A stretch of 64,000 bases of DNA from Brevibacillus panacihumi W25 (GTDB taxonomy: Bacteria; Bacillota; Bacilli; Brevibacillales; Brevibacillaceae), in NCBI RefSeq assembly GCF_000503775.1, contig NZ_KI629782.1, forward strand, positions 1,480,045 to 1,544,044, read 5' to 3'. A program made the translations under genes and the position numbers. The notes under the pieces were generated by a model. It searched no databases and was not told the origin of the DNA. It saw nothing but the letters and a program-made list of their open reading frames with translations. This document shows, piece by piece, positions 8,260 through 17,531 of the stretch (positions within the stretch are counted from its first letter, which is position 1; each line of letters begins with the position of its first letter).

Positions 8260-9129
8260 TTATTGGCTTTCAATTTTTTCCGCGAGGCCATCACCCAAAA
8301 GGCTAAAGCCCAAGCCCGTGACGATGATGCCCAGACCGGGAATCGTCGCAATCCACCAGGCATTGATAATGAAATTTCTTCCCTCCGCAATCATGGCTCC
8401 CCATTCGGGGGTAGGCGGCTGAACGCCCAAGCCCAAAAAGCTCAGCGAAGCCCCGAGCAAGATGCACAGCACCACATCCGACATGGCGAACACCAAAGCG
8501 GATGAGATGACGTTGGGCAAAATATGCCGGAATAAAATGCGCCCGTGCCCATACCCCATCCCTCTCGCGGCCAGGATATACTCCTGCTGCTTGATGACCA
8601 GGACCTCTGCTCTGACGATGCGTGCATAGGCGCTCCACCCTACCAGGGCAATCGCCAGGTACAGATTGAACAAGCCCGTTCCCAGAATGGAAATGATTGC
8701 GATAATCAGGACGATAAAAGGAAAGCTGATCACGATATCGACCAGCCGCATCATGACGGAATCAAACCAGCCGCCAAAATATCCGGACAGCAGGCCGATC
8801 AGCGACCCCAGCAGCAAAGGCGTGATCACCGAAAAAACGCCGATCTGCAAATCGATACGGGCTGCGTACAGCATCCTTGTAAAAATATCTCTCCCAAAAT
8901 TATCTGTGCCGAACCAATACTCGCTTCCAGGCGGTTGAAAGGCCTGGGACAAGTCATTTTTCACCGGATCATAGGGTGTCAGAAGGGGTGCGCAGATGGA
9001 TGCCAGCAGGACCAAAAGAATGATCAGCAGCCCGAGCGTAATCTTGGCATTGACGGGCAGTCTTCGGACGAAATCAGGCAGAACCCTTCTGGGGTAGGGT
9101 TTCGTAACAGTTGTTTGTATGTGGGACAT
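8260..9129 (-). CDS. Peptide ABC transporter permease (DppC/OppC type)
   Basis: Inner-membrane subunit of the dpp-like importer, 289 residues with an N-terminal cytoplasmic stretch, a first membrane segment (ITLGLLIILLVLLASICAPLL) and the ATPase-contact EAA loop AEVLVIKQQEYILAARGMGYGHGRILFRHILPNVI. The periplasm-facing block DPVKNDLSQAFQPPGSEYWFGTDNFGRDIFTR is typical of the OppC half. It follows the DppB permease gene by 9 bases. Confidence 0.92.
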   Translation of the reverse strand: MSHIQTTVTKPYPRRVLPDFVRRLPVNAKITLGLLIILLVLLASICAPLLTPYDPVKNDLSQAFQPPGSEYWFGTDNFGRDIFTRMLYAARIDLQIGVFSVITPLLLGSLIGLLSGYFGGWFDSVMMRLVDIVISFPFIVLIIAIISILGTGLFNLYLAIALVGWSAYARIVRAEVLVIKQQEYILAARGMGYGHGRILFRHILPNVISSALVFAMSDVVLCILLGASLSFLGLGVQPPTPEWGAMIAEGRNFIINAWWIATIPGLGIIVTGLGFSLLGDGLAEKIESQ

Positions 9130-9138
9130 CGCTTTTCA

Positions 9139-10086
9139 TCACTCCAATTTCACTCTGGGATCAAGGATTGTATAGAGAATGTCCGTAAGCAGGTTTACGA
9201 CAATCACGAGTGCGGCAAACACAAGAACCAGTCCTTGTATCACCGGATAATCCCTGGTCAAAATCGAGCTGATTAAAAGCTGGCCTAATCCCGGTACGGA
9301 AAAAACGGTTTCCACAATGACGGATCCTCCCAAAAGCCAGCCGACATTTACCCCCAGGATCGTGACCGTCCCCAATACAGCGTTGCGCAGGACATGCTTG
9401 ATCATGACCTGGCTTTCCTTGATTCCCCGCGCCCGCGCCGCTTCCACGAATTCTGCGGACAGGATGGTGATGATTTTCGTGCGCAGCGGGCGAATTAGCA
9501 CCGGGGTCAGGGAAAAGGAAATCGTCAAGGCAGGGAGAAACAGGTGTCGCAGATGCTCGGTGAACGTATTGCCGTAACCCGATACGGGAAACAGCTTTAC
9601 CTTGATGCTCAAGAGCAGCATCAGCAGAATCCCGATCCAGAAAGAGGGCATGGAAAGGCCCGTGATCGAGGCGGCGCGAAAGCCGTTGTCCAGCAGACTG
9701 TCTTTTCGCACTGCGGACCACATCGCGATCGGTACACTGATCAGCACGCTGAGAATGGTGGTGTAGATGACGAGAAACAGCGTGACATCCAGCCGTTCGC
9801 CAATCAGCGTGAGAACGGGCTGCTGGATGATGATCGAGTCACCCATGTTCCCTTGAAACAGGTTTTGCATGTAAATGAGGTACTGATTGAGCAGCGGCTG
9901 ATCCAGTCCCATTCGTTCTGTCACCCGCTGCACGGTCTCCGGATTGGCCCGGGGGCCCAGCAGGATCTGTGCCGGGTCTCCGGGAATCAGACGGATCATA
10001 AAAAACGTAATGATGGATATTCCCAGCAAAACGGGAACAAGCGAAACGATGTGTTTGACAGCATATTGCAGGCGTCCGATGTCCAT
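9139..10086 (-). CDS. Peptide ABC transporter permease (DppB/OppB type)
   Basis: Partner permease of 315 residues with the OppB hallmark IRLIPGDPAQILLGPRANPETVQRVTERMGLDQPL near the N terminus and the EAA loop FVEAARARGIKESQVMIKHVLRNAV. Six membrane segments are expected. The ATG at 10086 follows an overlapping GTG; both are possible starts with a weak GAAGGTG ribosome site. The gene follows the binding-protein gene by a few bases. Confidence 0.92.
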   Translation of the reverse strand: MDIGRLQYAVKHIVSLVPVLLGISIITFFMIRLIPGDPAQILLGPRANPETVQRVTERMGLDQPLLNQYLIYMQNLFQGNMGDSIIIQQPVLTLIGERLDVTLFLVIYTTILSVLISVPIAMWSAVRKDSLLDNGFRAASITGLSMPSFWIGILLMLLLSIKVKLFPVSGYGNTFTEHLRHLFLPALTISFSLTPVLIRPLRTKIITILSAEFVEAARARGIKESQVMIKHVLRNAVLGTVTILGVNVGWLLGGSVIVETVFSVPGLGQLLISSILTRDYPVIQGLVLVFAALVIVVNLLTDILYTILDPRVKLE

Positions 10087-10094
10087 CACCTTCT

Positions 10095-11702
10095 TTACTG
10101 CTTACTGAGCCAAACGTCTTCTAGCCGGTAGCTGCCCATGTTGGATACTTGGAATCCGTGGACATTTTTCTGCGTCACATAAGAATTCGGCGTGTGGAAC
10201 AGGAAGATAAACGGAGCATCCTCGCTAAAGATGCGCTGCAGCTCGTAGTACATCTCCTTGCGCTTTGTCTCGTCCTGTTCCTGCTGCGCCTGGAGCGCCA
10301 TTTTATCGAGTGCTTCATTGTTGTAGCCGGTATAATACGCGTTGGTTCCGCCGCTCGGGGCAGCGCCGAACATCGTGATTTCGTCCGGATCGATGATATC
10401 GCTGGAGTAGTAGGTGGTAATCATCTCGTACTTCATGCTGGAGTGCATTTCGTCTACGACCCCTGGCTCCAGCTGCTGGATTTCCAGCTCAATGCCAATC
10501 GCTTTCAATTGTTCTTTCATGATGACCGCCATCTGGCTGTTGATATCGCTTCCGGAATTAATGGTCAGCGTCGCTTTAAAGCCGTCTGGCCGCGAGGATT
10601 CAGCCATCAGTTGCTTGGCCTTTTCCAGATTGTAGGGATAGCCCTCTAGCTGATCGTTATAGTACAACACCTTAGGCAGGTAAGAGGTCGCGACCTCTCC
10701 ATGCCCCATCAGCACCGCATCAATAATTTCCTGCTTATTGATGGCATAGTTCATAGCCTGACGGATTTTCAGGTCGTTATATGGCTCTACCGTCGAGTTG
10801 ATCGGGATCATATCCAGACGGGCGAAGGGAGCGACGAGTACGTGTAGGGACGGGTCGGCCTCCAATTGCTGCAGGGAGCTGAAAGGAACATTGGAGGAAA
10901 TCTCCAGTTCCTTGGCTTGCAGCATGAAGATTTTCGCTGTATCCTCGGGAACCTGGACAAATTCGACTCCGTCCAGATACGGCTTGCCTTTTTGCCAATA
11001 GTCTGGATTTTTCTTCAACACGATTTTTTGCCCCCGCTGCCAGCTCTCCAATTGAAACGGCCCGGAGCCAACGGGATTATTCGCAAAAAATTCTTTTCCT
11101 TTCTCCTCGACGACCTGCTTGGGAACAATGGAAGAACTGGATAATGCCAAAGTAGACAGCAAAGGAAGATAAGGAGCCTCCAGGTTGATCGTCACCTGAT
11201 GCTCGCCTGTTACATCAATCGATTTGATCGCCGGATAGATCCAATCCCAGTTGGAGTCCCCGCCCCGCGCACGATCCAGGGAATATTTCACATCCTCTGG
11301 CGTGAGCGGCATGCCATTATGGAATTTCACATCATCCCGCAGGTTGAAGACATAGGTTTTGCCATCCTCCGAGATGGTCCAGTCCGTCGCTACACCCGGT
11401 TCGATCCCGTCTCCGTTCGGGGACAGGCGAACCAGCTGATCATACATGTTCAGCACGGTCCAGATCGCCAAATTCGTTGCGGGAATGATCGGATCGAAGC
11501 TGGTAATATCATGATTGCGGGCAAAACGCAGAACCCCTCCCGTCTGCGGGGTGTTGTCCTGCTCTGCTGTCTGTTCCGCTCCAGGCTGCGGAGCCGGCTG
11601 CTGCGGCGTTTGCGCGGTTTGATTGGCTGGTGACGCGGAACAGGCTACTAAACTGATCATGGTCCATACACTTACAAGTGCCAGGCCGAGACGTTTTTTC
11701 AT
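10095..11702 (-). CDS. Peptide-binding lipoprotein, extracellular solute-binding family 5
   Basis: Substrate receptor of the dpp-like importer, anchored to the outer face of the membrane. The 535-residue protein has a lipoprotein signal with lipobox SLVAC (Cys21), then a Gln/Pro/Thr-rich linker and the family 5 domain with VATDWTISEDGKTYVFNLRDDVKFHNGMPLTPEDVKYSLDRA. The start at 11702 gives a proper signal peptide and has GGAGGT about 10 bases upstream. It is the first gene of the minus-strand dpp operon; here the binding protein leads and dppA lies inside, unlike the B. subtilis order, where dppA leads. Confidence 0.92.
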   Translation of the reverse strand: MKKRLGLALVSVWTMISLVACSASPANQTAQTPQQPAPQPGAEQTAEQDNTPQTGGVLRFARNHDITSFDPIIPATNLAIWTVLNMYDQLVRLSPNGDGIEPGVATDWTISEDGKTYVFNLRDDVKFHNGMPLTPEDVKYSLDRARGGDSNWDWIYPAIKSIDVTGEHQVTINLEAPYLPLLSTLALSSSSIVPKQVVEEKGKEFFANNPVGSGPFQLESWQRGQKIVLKKNPDYWQKGKPYLDGVEFVQVPEDTAKIFMLQAKELEISSNVPFSSLQQLEADPSLHVLVAPFARLDMIPINSTVEPYNDLKIRQAMNYAINKQEIIDAVLMGHGEVATSYLPKVLYYNDQLEGYPYNLEKAKQLMAESSRPDGFKATLTINSGSDINSQMAVIMKEQLKAIGIELEIQQLEPGVVDEMHSSMKYEMITTYYSSDIIDPDEITMFGAAPSGGTNAYYTGYNNEALDKMALQAQQEQDETKRKEMYYELQRIFSEDAPFIFLFHTPNSYVTQKNVHGFQVSNMGSYRLEDVWLSKQ

Positions 11703-11808
11703 GATCCACTCTACCTCCTTCTGATGTATCCTTCCTAGCAAAAAGCAACTTTCAAAAGTTCTGATCCTGCCCAGAAATCCCCCCTTTCAAATCGCTTGGC
11801 TCGGTGAT

Positions 11809-12972
11809 TCAAGCTGCTTCATTTGCCGATTGCTCTGTTTTCTTGCCAACGAATTTGTATGCTAACGCGAGTAAGGCGCTGAGCAAGCTTCCCCCTAAAA
11901 TTCCCGGAATCATTCCGGTTTGCAAGGACATGATGACGGCTGCTGCCGACCCGAAGAAAACGAGAAGCAAATTCGCCTTCGACTTCGTCCCGACAGCGAT
12001 CACCGACAATAAGGGCCCCCACACCAGACAAAATCCAACGAAAATATCCAGTATCGTGATGCTTGGCCAAAGGCTGATGCATACAGCCAACAGGAACGCG
12101 CCAATCAATCCCCTCGCTCCGAGTACGGATTGCTTCACCTTTCGCACCGTGCTGGCAAGCGAGTAAATCAGCATGGATAGGATGGAAACAAGAAAAAGCG
12201 TGTGCCCGACCTCCCCGCCGAATTGTTCGATGACAAACACCCCGACCTGATCCGTTTGCTTGGGCCAGATGGCTTGGGCTTTTGCCACAAACGCCAGGGA
12301 GCCGAGCGATATTGGGAGGCAGGACCACAGAAATGCGCTTAAGGTGTGGGGATAAGCTTGCTGGGACAAGCCCTTCTGCTTGCCATTGCCGAAGAAGACC
12401 GGCAGCAACTGCTGCGCCATCATCCCCATAAAAAAGACTGCCATGACCCACCACATCTCTGCCCTGTTCGCAGAAAGGGTATCGATTGACAAAAAGTGAA
12501 CGCCGGAATAGACCGTTGGGATGCTGACGTGCAGATAGACGAGAGTAGGTATGATGACCGACGCGATCATTCCCATCATGATCACGCTGACCGGAATCCA
12601 CCTGCCGTATCCCCGCCTGCTCGCCAGAAGAATGATGGCCGTTATCACACCAGCCAGTGCCAGGAGATACCAGACGGAATCATTCAGATAGGTGCGCAGA
12701 ATAATAATTTTTGCCGTCAACAGCAGGTAGCAGCCAAACTGTGCGATCGAGAAGAAGAGCATGGCGGTCTGCAAGCCACCTCCTTCCTGCTCCCGCGTCC
12801 TTTGATACATCAATCGCGTGAATAAAAAGGAAAGCATCCCCGCTGCCGTAAAGCCGACGATACCCACAACACCGTAATCGTAGGCAATTTGCGGCGCCAG
12901 CAGAAAAAGCATGGGGGGTACATTGGCGATTAATAAAAAGACAATCTTTTTTGCCAATCCTTGCGCCATCAT
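11809..12972 (-). CDS. Multi-pass membrane protein of unrecognised family
   Basis: A 387-residue, strongly hydrophobic protein with about 10-12 membrane segments and few charged residues. I do not recognise the family; the overall look is that of a secondary transporter, and a distant sodium:solute symporter relation is possible but not shown by any motif I could name. It starts 3-4 bases after the stop of the response-regulator gene behind a GGGGGT ribosome site, so it is co-transcribed with the kinase/regulator pair, and it is followed by the dpp operon. That place suggests a transporter or accessory sensor for the same signal. Confidence 0.6.
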   Translation of the reverse strand: MMAQGLAKKIVFLLIANVPPMLFLLAPQIAYDYGVVGIVGFTAAGMLSFLFTRLMYQRTREQEGGGLQTAMLFFSIAQFGCYLLLTAKIIILRTYLNDSVWYLLALAGVITAIILLASRRGYGRWIPVSVIMMGMIASVIIPTLVYLHVSIPTVYSGVHFLSIDTLSANRAEMWWVMAVFFMGMMAQQLLPVFFGNGKQKGLSQQAYPHTLSAFLWSCLPISLGSLAFVAKAQAIWPKQTDQVGVFVIEQFGGEVGHTLFLVSILSMLIYSLASTVRKVKQSVLGARGLIGAFLLAVCISLWPSITILDIFVGFCLVWGPLLSVIAVGTKSKANLLLVFFGSAAAVIMSLQTGMIPGILGGSLLSALLALAYKFVGKKTEQSANEAA

Positions 12973-12975
12973 CGA

Positions 12976-14031
12976 TTACCCCCTTCTAAAGCTTCTCGGC
13001 GAGAGACCGGTCACTTTTTTAAACGTGGAAGAGAAATAAGCAGCGCTTTTGAACCCGGTGACCATGGCGATATACTCGATGCTGACCGGTTTTTTGAGCA
13101 GTTCTTTGGCTCGCTCGATCCGGATTGCCGTCAGCACCTCGATAAAGGTGCAGCCTGTTACTTTTTTCAGCAGCCGGTTGAGATGCGTCGGGCTGACATG
13201 TACCGCTTTTGCGACATCCGCCAAGGTCAAGGCCTCCTGGTAATACTCTTGGATAAAACGAAGACAGCGGGCCGTTATCGAGTCCTCGGCATCCTGGAGC
13301 TGCCGCATTGCTTCTTCCCACGCAGTCCGAAGATTGAGGGACTCTCCCAGCCCGAACCTGAACAATTCGTCGGGCGAAAGCAGTTTGCACCGCAGCAGTG
13401 CTTCTCGCAAAGGCTGCATATGCCGCGTCGCAGAGAGCACCAGCTCGGCACCGTCTATGGGCTCAGGAGCGATCACGATCTGGGAGGCTTTGAGCTCCTC
13501 CAGCAAAAGGTTTCGCCAACCGGGAGAAGCCGCATGCACCGCTGCCACCGCATCGGGTACGAAACCAAATTGCTGCCCCCACACATGCTCATCGATGGCA
13601 TCTCCGGAGCGAATGGTTTTTTCCAATAAGGATTGCTGCAGCAATGGTTTCGCCTTCGATTTTTCGTGGTACTTTCGCTCCACTTTTTGCAGGGTTTCGT
13701 AAAATTCAGTGGTGCTAAAAGGCTTCAGCAAATAGGCTGACGCGCCCAGCTCCAGCGCCTGTTTGGCATAAGAAAACTCGTCGTAGGCGGAAACCATGAC
13801 GATCTCGGTATCCGGCCAGCTCGTCTTGACCCGTTCCAATACCGCGATGCCATCCAGGACAGGCATGCGAATATCCAGGAAGATCAGGTCCATGGGCTCC
13901 GATTCCAGGATTTTCAACGCTTCTCCCCCATGGTGGGCAGATGTTATCCCGTAATCAGGGCTGCTTTTTTCCAACAGCACCTGCAAATTGAGAAGCTCAA
14001 AAGGCTCGTCGTCCACCAAAAGCACCTTCAT
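12976..14031 (-). CDS. Response regulator with AraC-type DNA-binding domain (YesN-like)
   Basis: Cytoplasmic transcription regulator of 351 residues. The receiver domain (1-120) shows VDDEP (Asp7, Asp8), the phospho-acceptor in FLDIRMP (Asp53) and the conserved lysine in LLKPFS. After a middle linker of about 130 residues come two AraC-type helix-turn-helix motifs (VAKAVHVSPTHLNRLLKKVTG and AMVTGFKSAAYFSSTFKKVTG) near the C terminus. The ATG at 14031 overlaps the kinase stop as ATGA. Likely targets are the adjacent peptide uptake operons; no binding site was identified. Confidence 0.9.
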   Translation of the reverse strand: MKVLLVDDEPFELLNLQVLLEKSSPDYGITSAHHGGEALKILESEPMDLIFLDIRMPVLDGIAVLERVKTSWPDTEIVMVSAYDEFSYAKQALELGASAYLLKPFSTTEFYETLQKVERKYHEKSKAKPLLQQSLLEKTIRSGDAIDEHVWGQQFGFVPDAVAAVHAASPGWRNLLLEELKASQIVIAPEPIDGAELVLSATRHMQPLREALLRCKLLSPDELFRFGLGESLNLRTAWEEAMRQLQDAEDSITARCLRFIQEYYQEALTLADVAKAVHVSPTHLNRLLKKVTGCTFIEVLTAIRIERAKELLKKPVSIEYIAMVTGFKSAAYFSSTFKKVTGLSPRSFRRG

Positions 14032-14807
14032 AGCACGACCTCCTTTATGGTGATTACGAATCTGGACCCTTCTACACTGGGAACCACCTGCAAATCTCCC
14101 CGATTCGGGAAGTAATGCTGCAAACGCTTCTGGGTGTTCTTGAATCCAATCCCGATTCGCTCTGCAGATGTGCCTTGTTCCTTCCATAGGTTGAAGTGCT
14201 CGACGATCTCTTGGTCAATGCCAGGTCCGTTGTTGTAGATTTCGATTTGCAGGCTGCCGGCGGTGTGCCAGATGCGAATGGATATCTCGCCGTCCTCTGC
14301 CAATGGCTCGATTCCATACTTGCAAGCATTTTCGACCAATGCCTGAATGAGAAAGATGGGTATTTTGAAAGAACGCAAACGCTCCTCAATGTCCACATGC
14401 CACTGCAACCTGGGACCGAAGCGAAGCTTTTGGATTTTCAGGTACATCATGACGGTATTCACTTCTTCATCGATGCTGATCAAATCGCTGTCCGCGCGAA
14501 GGGTATACCGGAGCAACGAGGATATGCCATGGATCGCTTCGGTTGCTTCTTCGTACTTCCCGATTCGAATCAAGGATGTCACGGTATTGAGACCATTGAA
14601 TAAAAAATGGGGCTGAATTTGCGAAGTCAGATTGGATAGCTGAGATTCAATCAACAGCACCTCCAGATCTTTTTTCCGCTTTTCCACCTTCAGGTACTCC
14701 AATTCCTTATCCCAAAAGAGGACCAGGACCAATGTCGTCAGGCCGACTACACCGCCAACGATGCCGTATACGATCAGAAACGTAAACGCGGATTGTGATA
14801 CGATCAT
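14028..14807 (-). CDS. LytS/YesM-like sensor histidine kinase without a visible sensor domain
   Basis: A 259-residue membrane-anchored kinase of the His_kinase (PF06580) type. One hydrophobic segment lies at residues about 8-30 (TFLIVYGIVGGVVGLTTLVLVLF), followed by a coiled linker, the H-box QIQPHFLFNGLNT, the N-box ALVENACKYGI and the ATP-lid region IGIGFKNTQKRL. The third possible start (14807) is chosen because AGAGGG lies 6 bases before it. No extracellular input domain is present. It begins 11 bases after the stop of a binding-lipoprotein gene, so ligand detection may be delegated to that lipoprotein. Confidence 0.88.
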   Translation of the reverse strand: MIVSQSAFTFLIVYGIVGGVVGLTTLVLVLFWDKELEYLKVEKRKKDLEVLLIESQLSNLTSQIQPHFLFNGLNTVTSLIRIGKYEEATEAIHGISSLLRYTLRADSDLISIDEEVNTVMMYLKIQKLRFGPRLQWHVDIEERLRSFKIPIFLIQALVENACKYGIEPLAEDGEISIRIWHTAGSLQIEIYNNGPGIDQEIVEHFNLWKEQGTSAERIGIGFKNTQKRLQHYFPNRGDLQVVPSVEGSRFVITIKEVVL

Positions 14808-14818
14808 AGCCATCCCTC

Positions 14819-16462
14819 TTATAACGGCGCATGCATGTATTTGATATTTTTGGTGAAGCTGTCCCAATACCACAGCGGAGATAAGGTGTATCCCGTCAAG
14901 GCCTTGTTCATCACGAGAATTTGCTTGGGATGATCCAGTACGATCCAAGGGCTGTCCAGTGCAATGATCGTGAGCGCATAGATCATGTGCTTGGCCCGTT
15001 TTTTCTCATCCATCTGTGTGGCTGCCTCGGTGATGAGCCAATCTACATTGGGATTCTGGTAATTGGCATAATTCGCTCCCCCGCTCCCGAGATAGTCGGA
15101 GTGAAACAGCGGAAGTAGATTTCCCAGCGGGTCCGGCATGTCAGAGCCCCATTGGTAGACGATGAGGTCATAATCGCGTGTGCCCCCCAGAGATCGGGCA
15201 GTCAGTTCTTTTCTGGTTACCATTTCAATTTTCAATTCAATTCCCAAAGGCTTGACCGCGGTCCGCAGTGCAAGTGCCGCATTGAGATTGATCGGCGTGT
15301 TGTCGGTGAGGATCTTCGCGCTGAAGCCGTCTGGTACGGAGGAGTGCGCCAGATATTCCTTGGCACGCTCGAAATCATTTACGTATCTTGGGAGATTCTT
15401 GTAGTAGGAATCCCAGCTATGCTTTTCGTACGTCCACATCTTGCTGTGAATCGGGACGCTCTTCGCGGACAAGCCGTAGGTTTTCACAATTTCTTTCAGG
15501 TATCTGTCATGGTCAAATGCGTAGCTGAACGCTTTGCGCACCTGGATTTCATCAAACGGCTTTCGCTTGGTGTTGAACGCAATAAAGTCGCTTACATAGC
15601 CCTCCGTCTGTTGAATCTGGACATTGTCCAGCCGCTCCACGTCGGGAATGACATCAACGGGTAGAGAGAACGAGGCGGTCACCATTCCGGACTTGAGGCC
15701 TGTGACATGTGTTTGTTTGTCAGGAACGACGCGAAAAATCACTTCGTCCAGATAGGGGCCTCCCTCTTTGTTCCAATAGTCAGCATTACGCTTTAACACC
15801 ACCTGTGAGCCTGTATCCCATTTCTCGAAGCGAAATGGGCCAGTCCCGACGAGACCCGCTTCAGCGCTGCCGAAGCTCGTTTGATGCTTGCTGACAGAGG
15901 CTTTGCTGACGATGTGCCCAGCGGTGGTTGCGGGTACGTATCGCCAGAGGGCATCAGGCTGTTTCAACTTGATTTGAACGGTCCACTCTGCGGTTTTTTC
16001 AATGCTCTCGACATTGCGATACATCCAGGAGAGATACGATCCGGTCTGCTGATCCCTGATTCTGCGCAGGGAGAAAACCACGTCATCGCTCGTCATCGGT
16101 GTTCCGTCATGGAAATGGACGTCTTTGCGAATCGTGTACTCATACGTGAGCGGATCTTTCATCTCCCACTTTTCCGCCAGATTGGGCGCCAGGCGGGATT
16201 GCTCGTCAAACCGCAGCAGACCCTCTGTAATCTGGCAAACCACCGGCATGGTGGAGTAGTCATAAGCAAAGGCCGGGTCAAGGGAAACAATATCTGTTTG
16301 CAGCGCGATCGTAAGGGTTCCCCCGCTTTTGCCTGAAAACAGATTCCCAGCGTTCCCCGAAGAAAGTGATGACAGGTGATTTCCCGAACAAGCTGCAACG
16401 CTCATGCTTGCCAGCAGGATGATCACGAGACAGGCTGTTACCTTGACACGCACTGCTTTCAT
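14819..16462 (-). CDS. Solute-binding lipoprotein (family 5) ahead of a two-component system
   Basis: A 547-residue extracellular peptide- or solute-binding lipoprotein: signal peptide with lipobox VAAC (Cys25), then LTIALQTDIVSLDPAFAYDYSTMPVVCQITEGLL and HFHDGTPMTSDDVVFSLRRI typical of the OppA/DppA family. The ATG at 16462 follows AGAGGAGG. Unlike the two other binding proteins nearby, no permease or ATPase gene follows it; the next genes are the kinase and response regulator. It may lend ligands to one of the two neighbouring importers or act as the sensor part of the kinase system. Confidence 0.88.
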   Translation of the reverse strand: MKAVRVKVTACLVIILLASMSVAACSGNHLSSLSSGNAGNLFSGKSGGTLTIALQTDIVSLDPAFAYDYSTMPVVCQITEGLLRFDEQSRLAPNLAEKWEMKDPLTYEYTIRKDVHFHDGTPMTSDDVVFSLRRIRDQQTGSYLSWMYRNVESIEKTAEWTVQIKLKQPDALWRYVPATTAGHIVSKASVSKHQTSFGSAEAGLVGTGPFRFEKWDTGSQVVLKRNADYWNKEGGPYLDEVIFRVVPDKQTHVTGLKSGMVTASFSLPVDVIPDVERLDNVQIQQTEGYVSDFIAFNTKRKPFDEIQVRKAFSYAFDHDRYLKEIVKTYGLSAKSVPIHSKMWTYEKHSWDSYYKNLPRYVNDFERAKEYLAHSSVPDGFSAKILTDNTPINLNAALALRTAVKPLGIELKIEMVTRKELTARSLGGTRDYDLIVYQWGSDMPDPLGNLLPLFHSDYLGSGGANYANYQNPNVDWLITEAATQMDEKKRAKHMIYALTIIALDSPWIVLDHPKQILVMNKALTGYTLSPLWYWDSFTKNIKYMHAPL

Positions 16463-16756
16463 GTCCTCCTCTTTTCGCCTATGATGCTGGTACATCACAT
16501 CATAGCAATGAATACTCGTTGATTAATTCGAAATAATCGCATTATTTTTTCGATTTTTGAACCTGTTTTGCTTCCTCCTCCCATTATCTGACATCGCGGC
16601 ATGCTTCTGGCTTGCGTCCGCCTGACCCTCTGAGTGTAAAGGATTTTGACGACTGTGAACATGCAACGGTATACAACATATGAAAAAAAATTGTAGTTTA
16701 CTAGAATTCAAATATCCGTTACCATATTTCCAAAACATGTATACGAGGTGAGAGAC

Positions 16757-17464
16757 TTGTTGTACCCTCCCATCCCTGTGATTCCGGAAGTGTCAACCGC
16801 GAACCTGTCTGTATGGCATGATTGCGGCGAGGCCTTGGTTCCACTCTCGACGCTTTCGCCCAAAATCACCGTCTACTCCGCCTATTACCACCAGGGCTAT
16901 GACGGCACGCAGCCTGAAATCTATTTGCGAGAAGGCGCGGCCGAACGCTTGGCTGCCGCCGCCGAAAAGCTTCCGACAGACTATTCCTTCGTCGCGTTGG
17001 ACGGCTGGCGCTCGACACAGGTACAAGCCTCTCTTTATGAAGAATTCCGCCAATCCCTCCTGCGGCAAGGATGGCAGGACGGAGACGAGTTGAAAGCCGA
17101 ACTCGGCAAATTCGTCGCCTTGCCCACCACAGATATCCAAAAGCCCTCGCCTCATCTCTCCGGCGGCGCGATCGACCTGACCATCGCAGGACCCGGCGGC
17201 TGGCTGGAAATGGGGACGGCCTTCGACGATTTTAGCGATCTGGCGACGACCCGTCATTACGAGGAAATCTCTGAACCTAGCGAACGCGACATCCTGATCC
17301 GCGACAACCGCCGCCTCCTCTACCACCTCATGATCGAAGCTGGTTTCGTCAACTATCCGAAAGAGTGGTGGCATTACGAGTACGGTACCAGAAGCTGGGC
17401 TGTGCGTACCGGTGAGGAGCCTCGATACGGAGGAATTTTGTCGATGCAAGCAAAAAAGAGTTGA
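16757..17464 (+). CDS. ddpX: D-alanyl-D-alanine dipeptidase (VanX/DdpX family)
   Basis: Zinc dipeptidase of peptidase family M15D that hydrolyses D-Ala-D-Ala. The 235-residue protein carries the zinc motif SPHLSGGAIDL (His133, Asp140), EWWHYE with catalytic Glu203 and ligand His206, and the substrate arginine in DGWRS (Arg85). The start is taken as TTG at 16757, with GAGGTG six bases upstream; a GTG at 16748 overlaps that ribosome site. It begins a plus-strand cluster in the order ddpX-A-B-C-D-F seen in E. coli, so the expected role is recovering D-Ala-D-Ala from cell-wall turnover. No vanH/vanA-type ligase is next to it, so vancomycin resistance is not implied. Confidence 0.9.
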   Translation: MLYPPIPVIPEVSTANLSVWHDCGEALVPLSTLSPKITVYSAYYHQGYDGTQPEIYLREGAAERLAAAAEKLPTDYSFVALDGWRSTQVQASLYEEFRQSLLRQGWQDGDELKAELGKFVALPTTDIQKPSPHLSGGAIDLTIAGPGGWLEMGTAFDDFSDLATTRHYEEISEPSERDILIRDNRRLLYHLMIEAGFVNYPKEWWHYEYGTRSWAVRTGEEPRYGGILSMQAKKS

Positions 17465-17531
17465 ATACACATAATATTTGCAATATATTAAAAATTAATT
17501 AAATATATTTACCACTTGGGGGTCGATTTGA

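Noticed and set aside
16757-17464. Vancomycin resistance operon
   Set aside because: The VanX-like dipeptidase stands in a ddp-type peptide import cluster and no VanH or VanA/B ligase genes adjoin; the VanW gene is 44 kb away.
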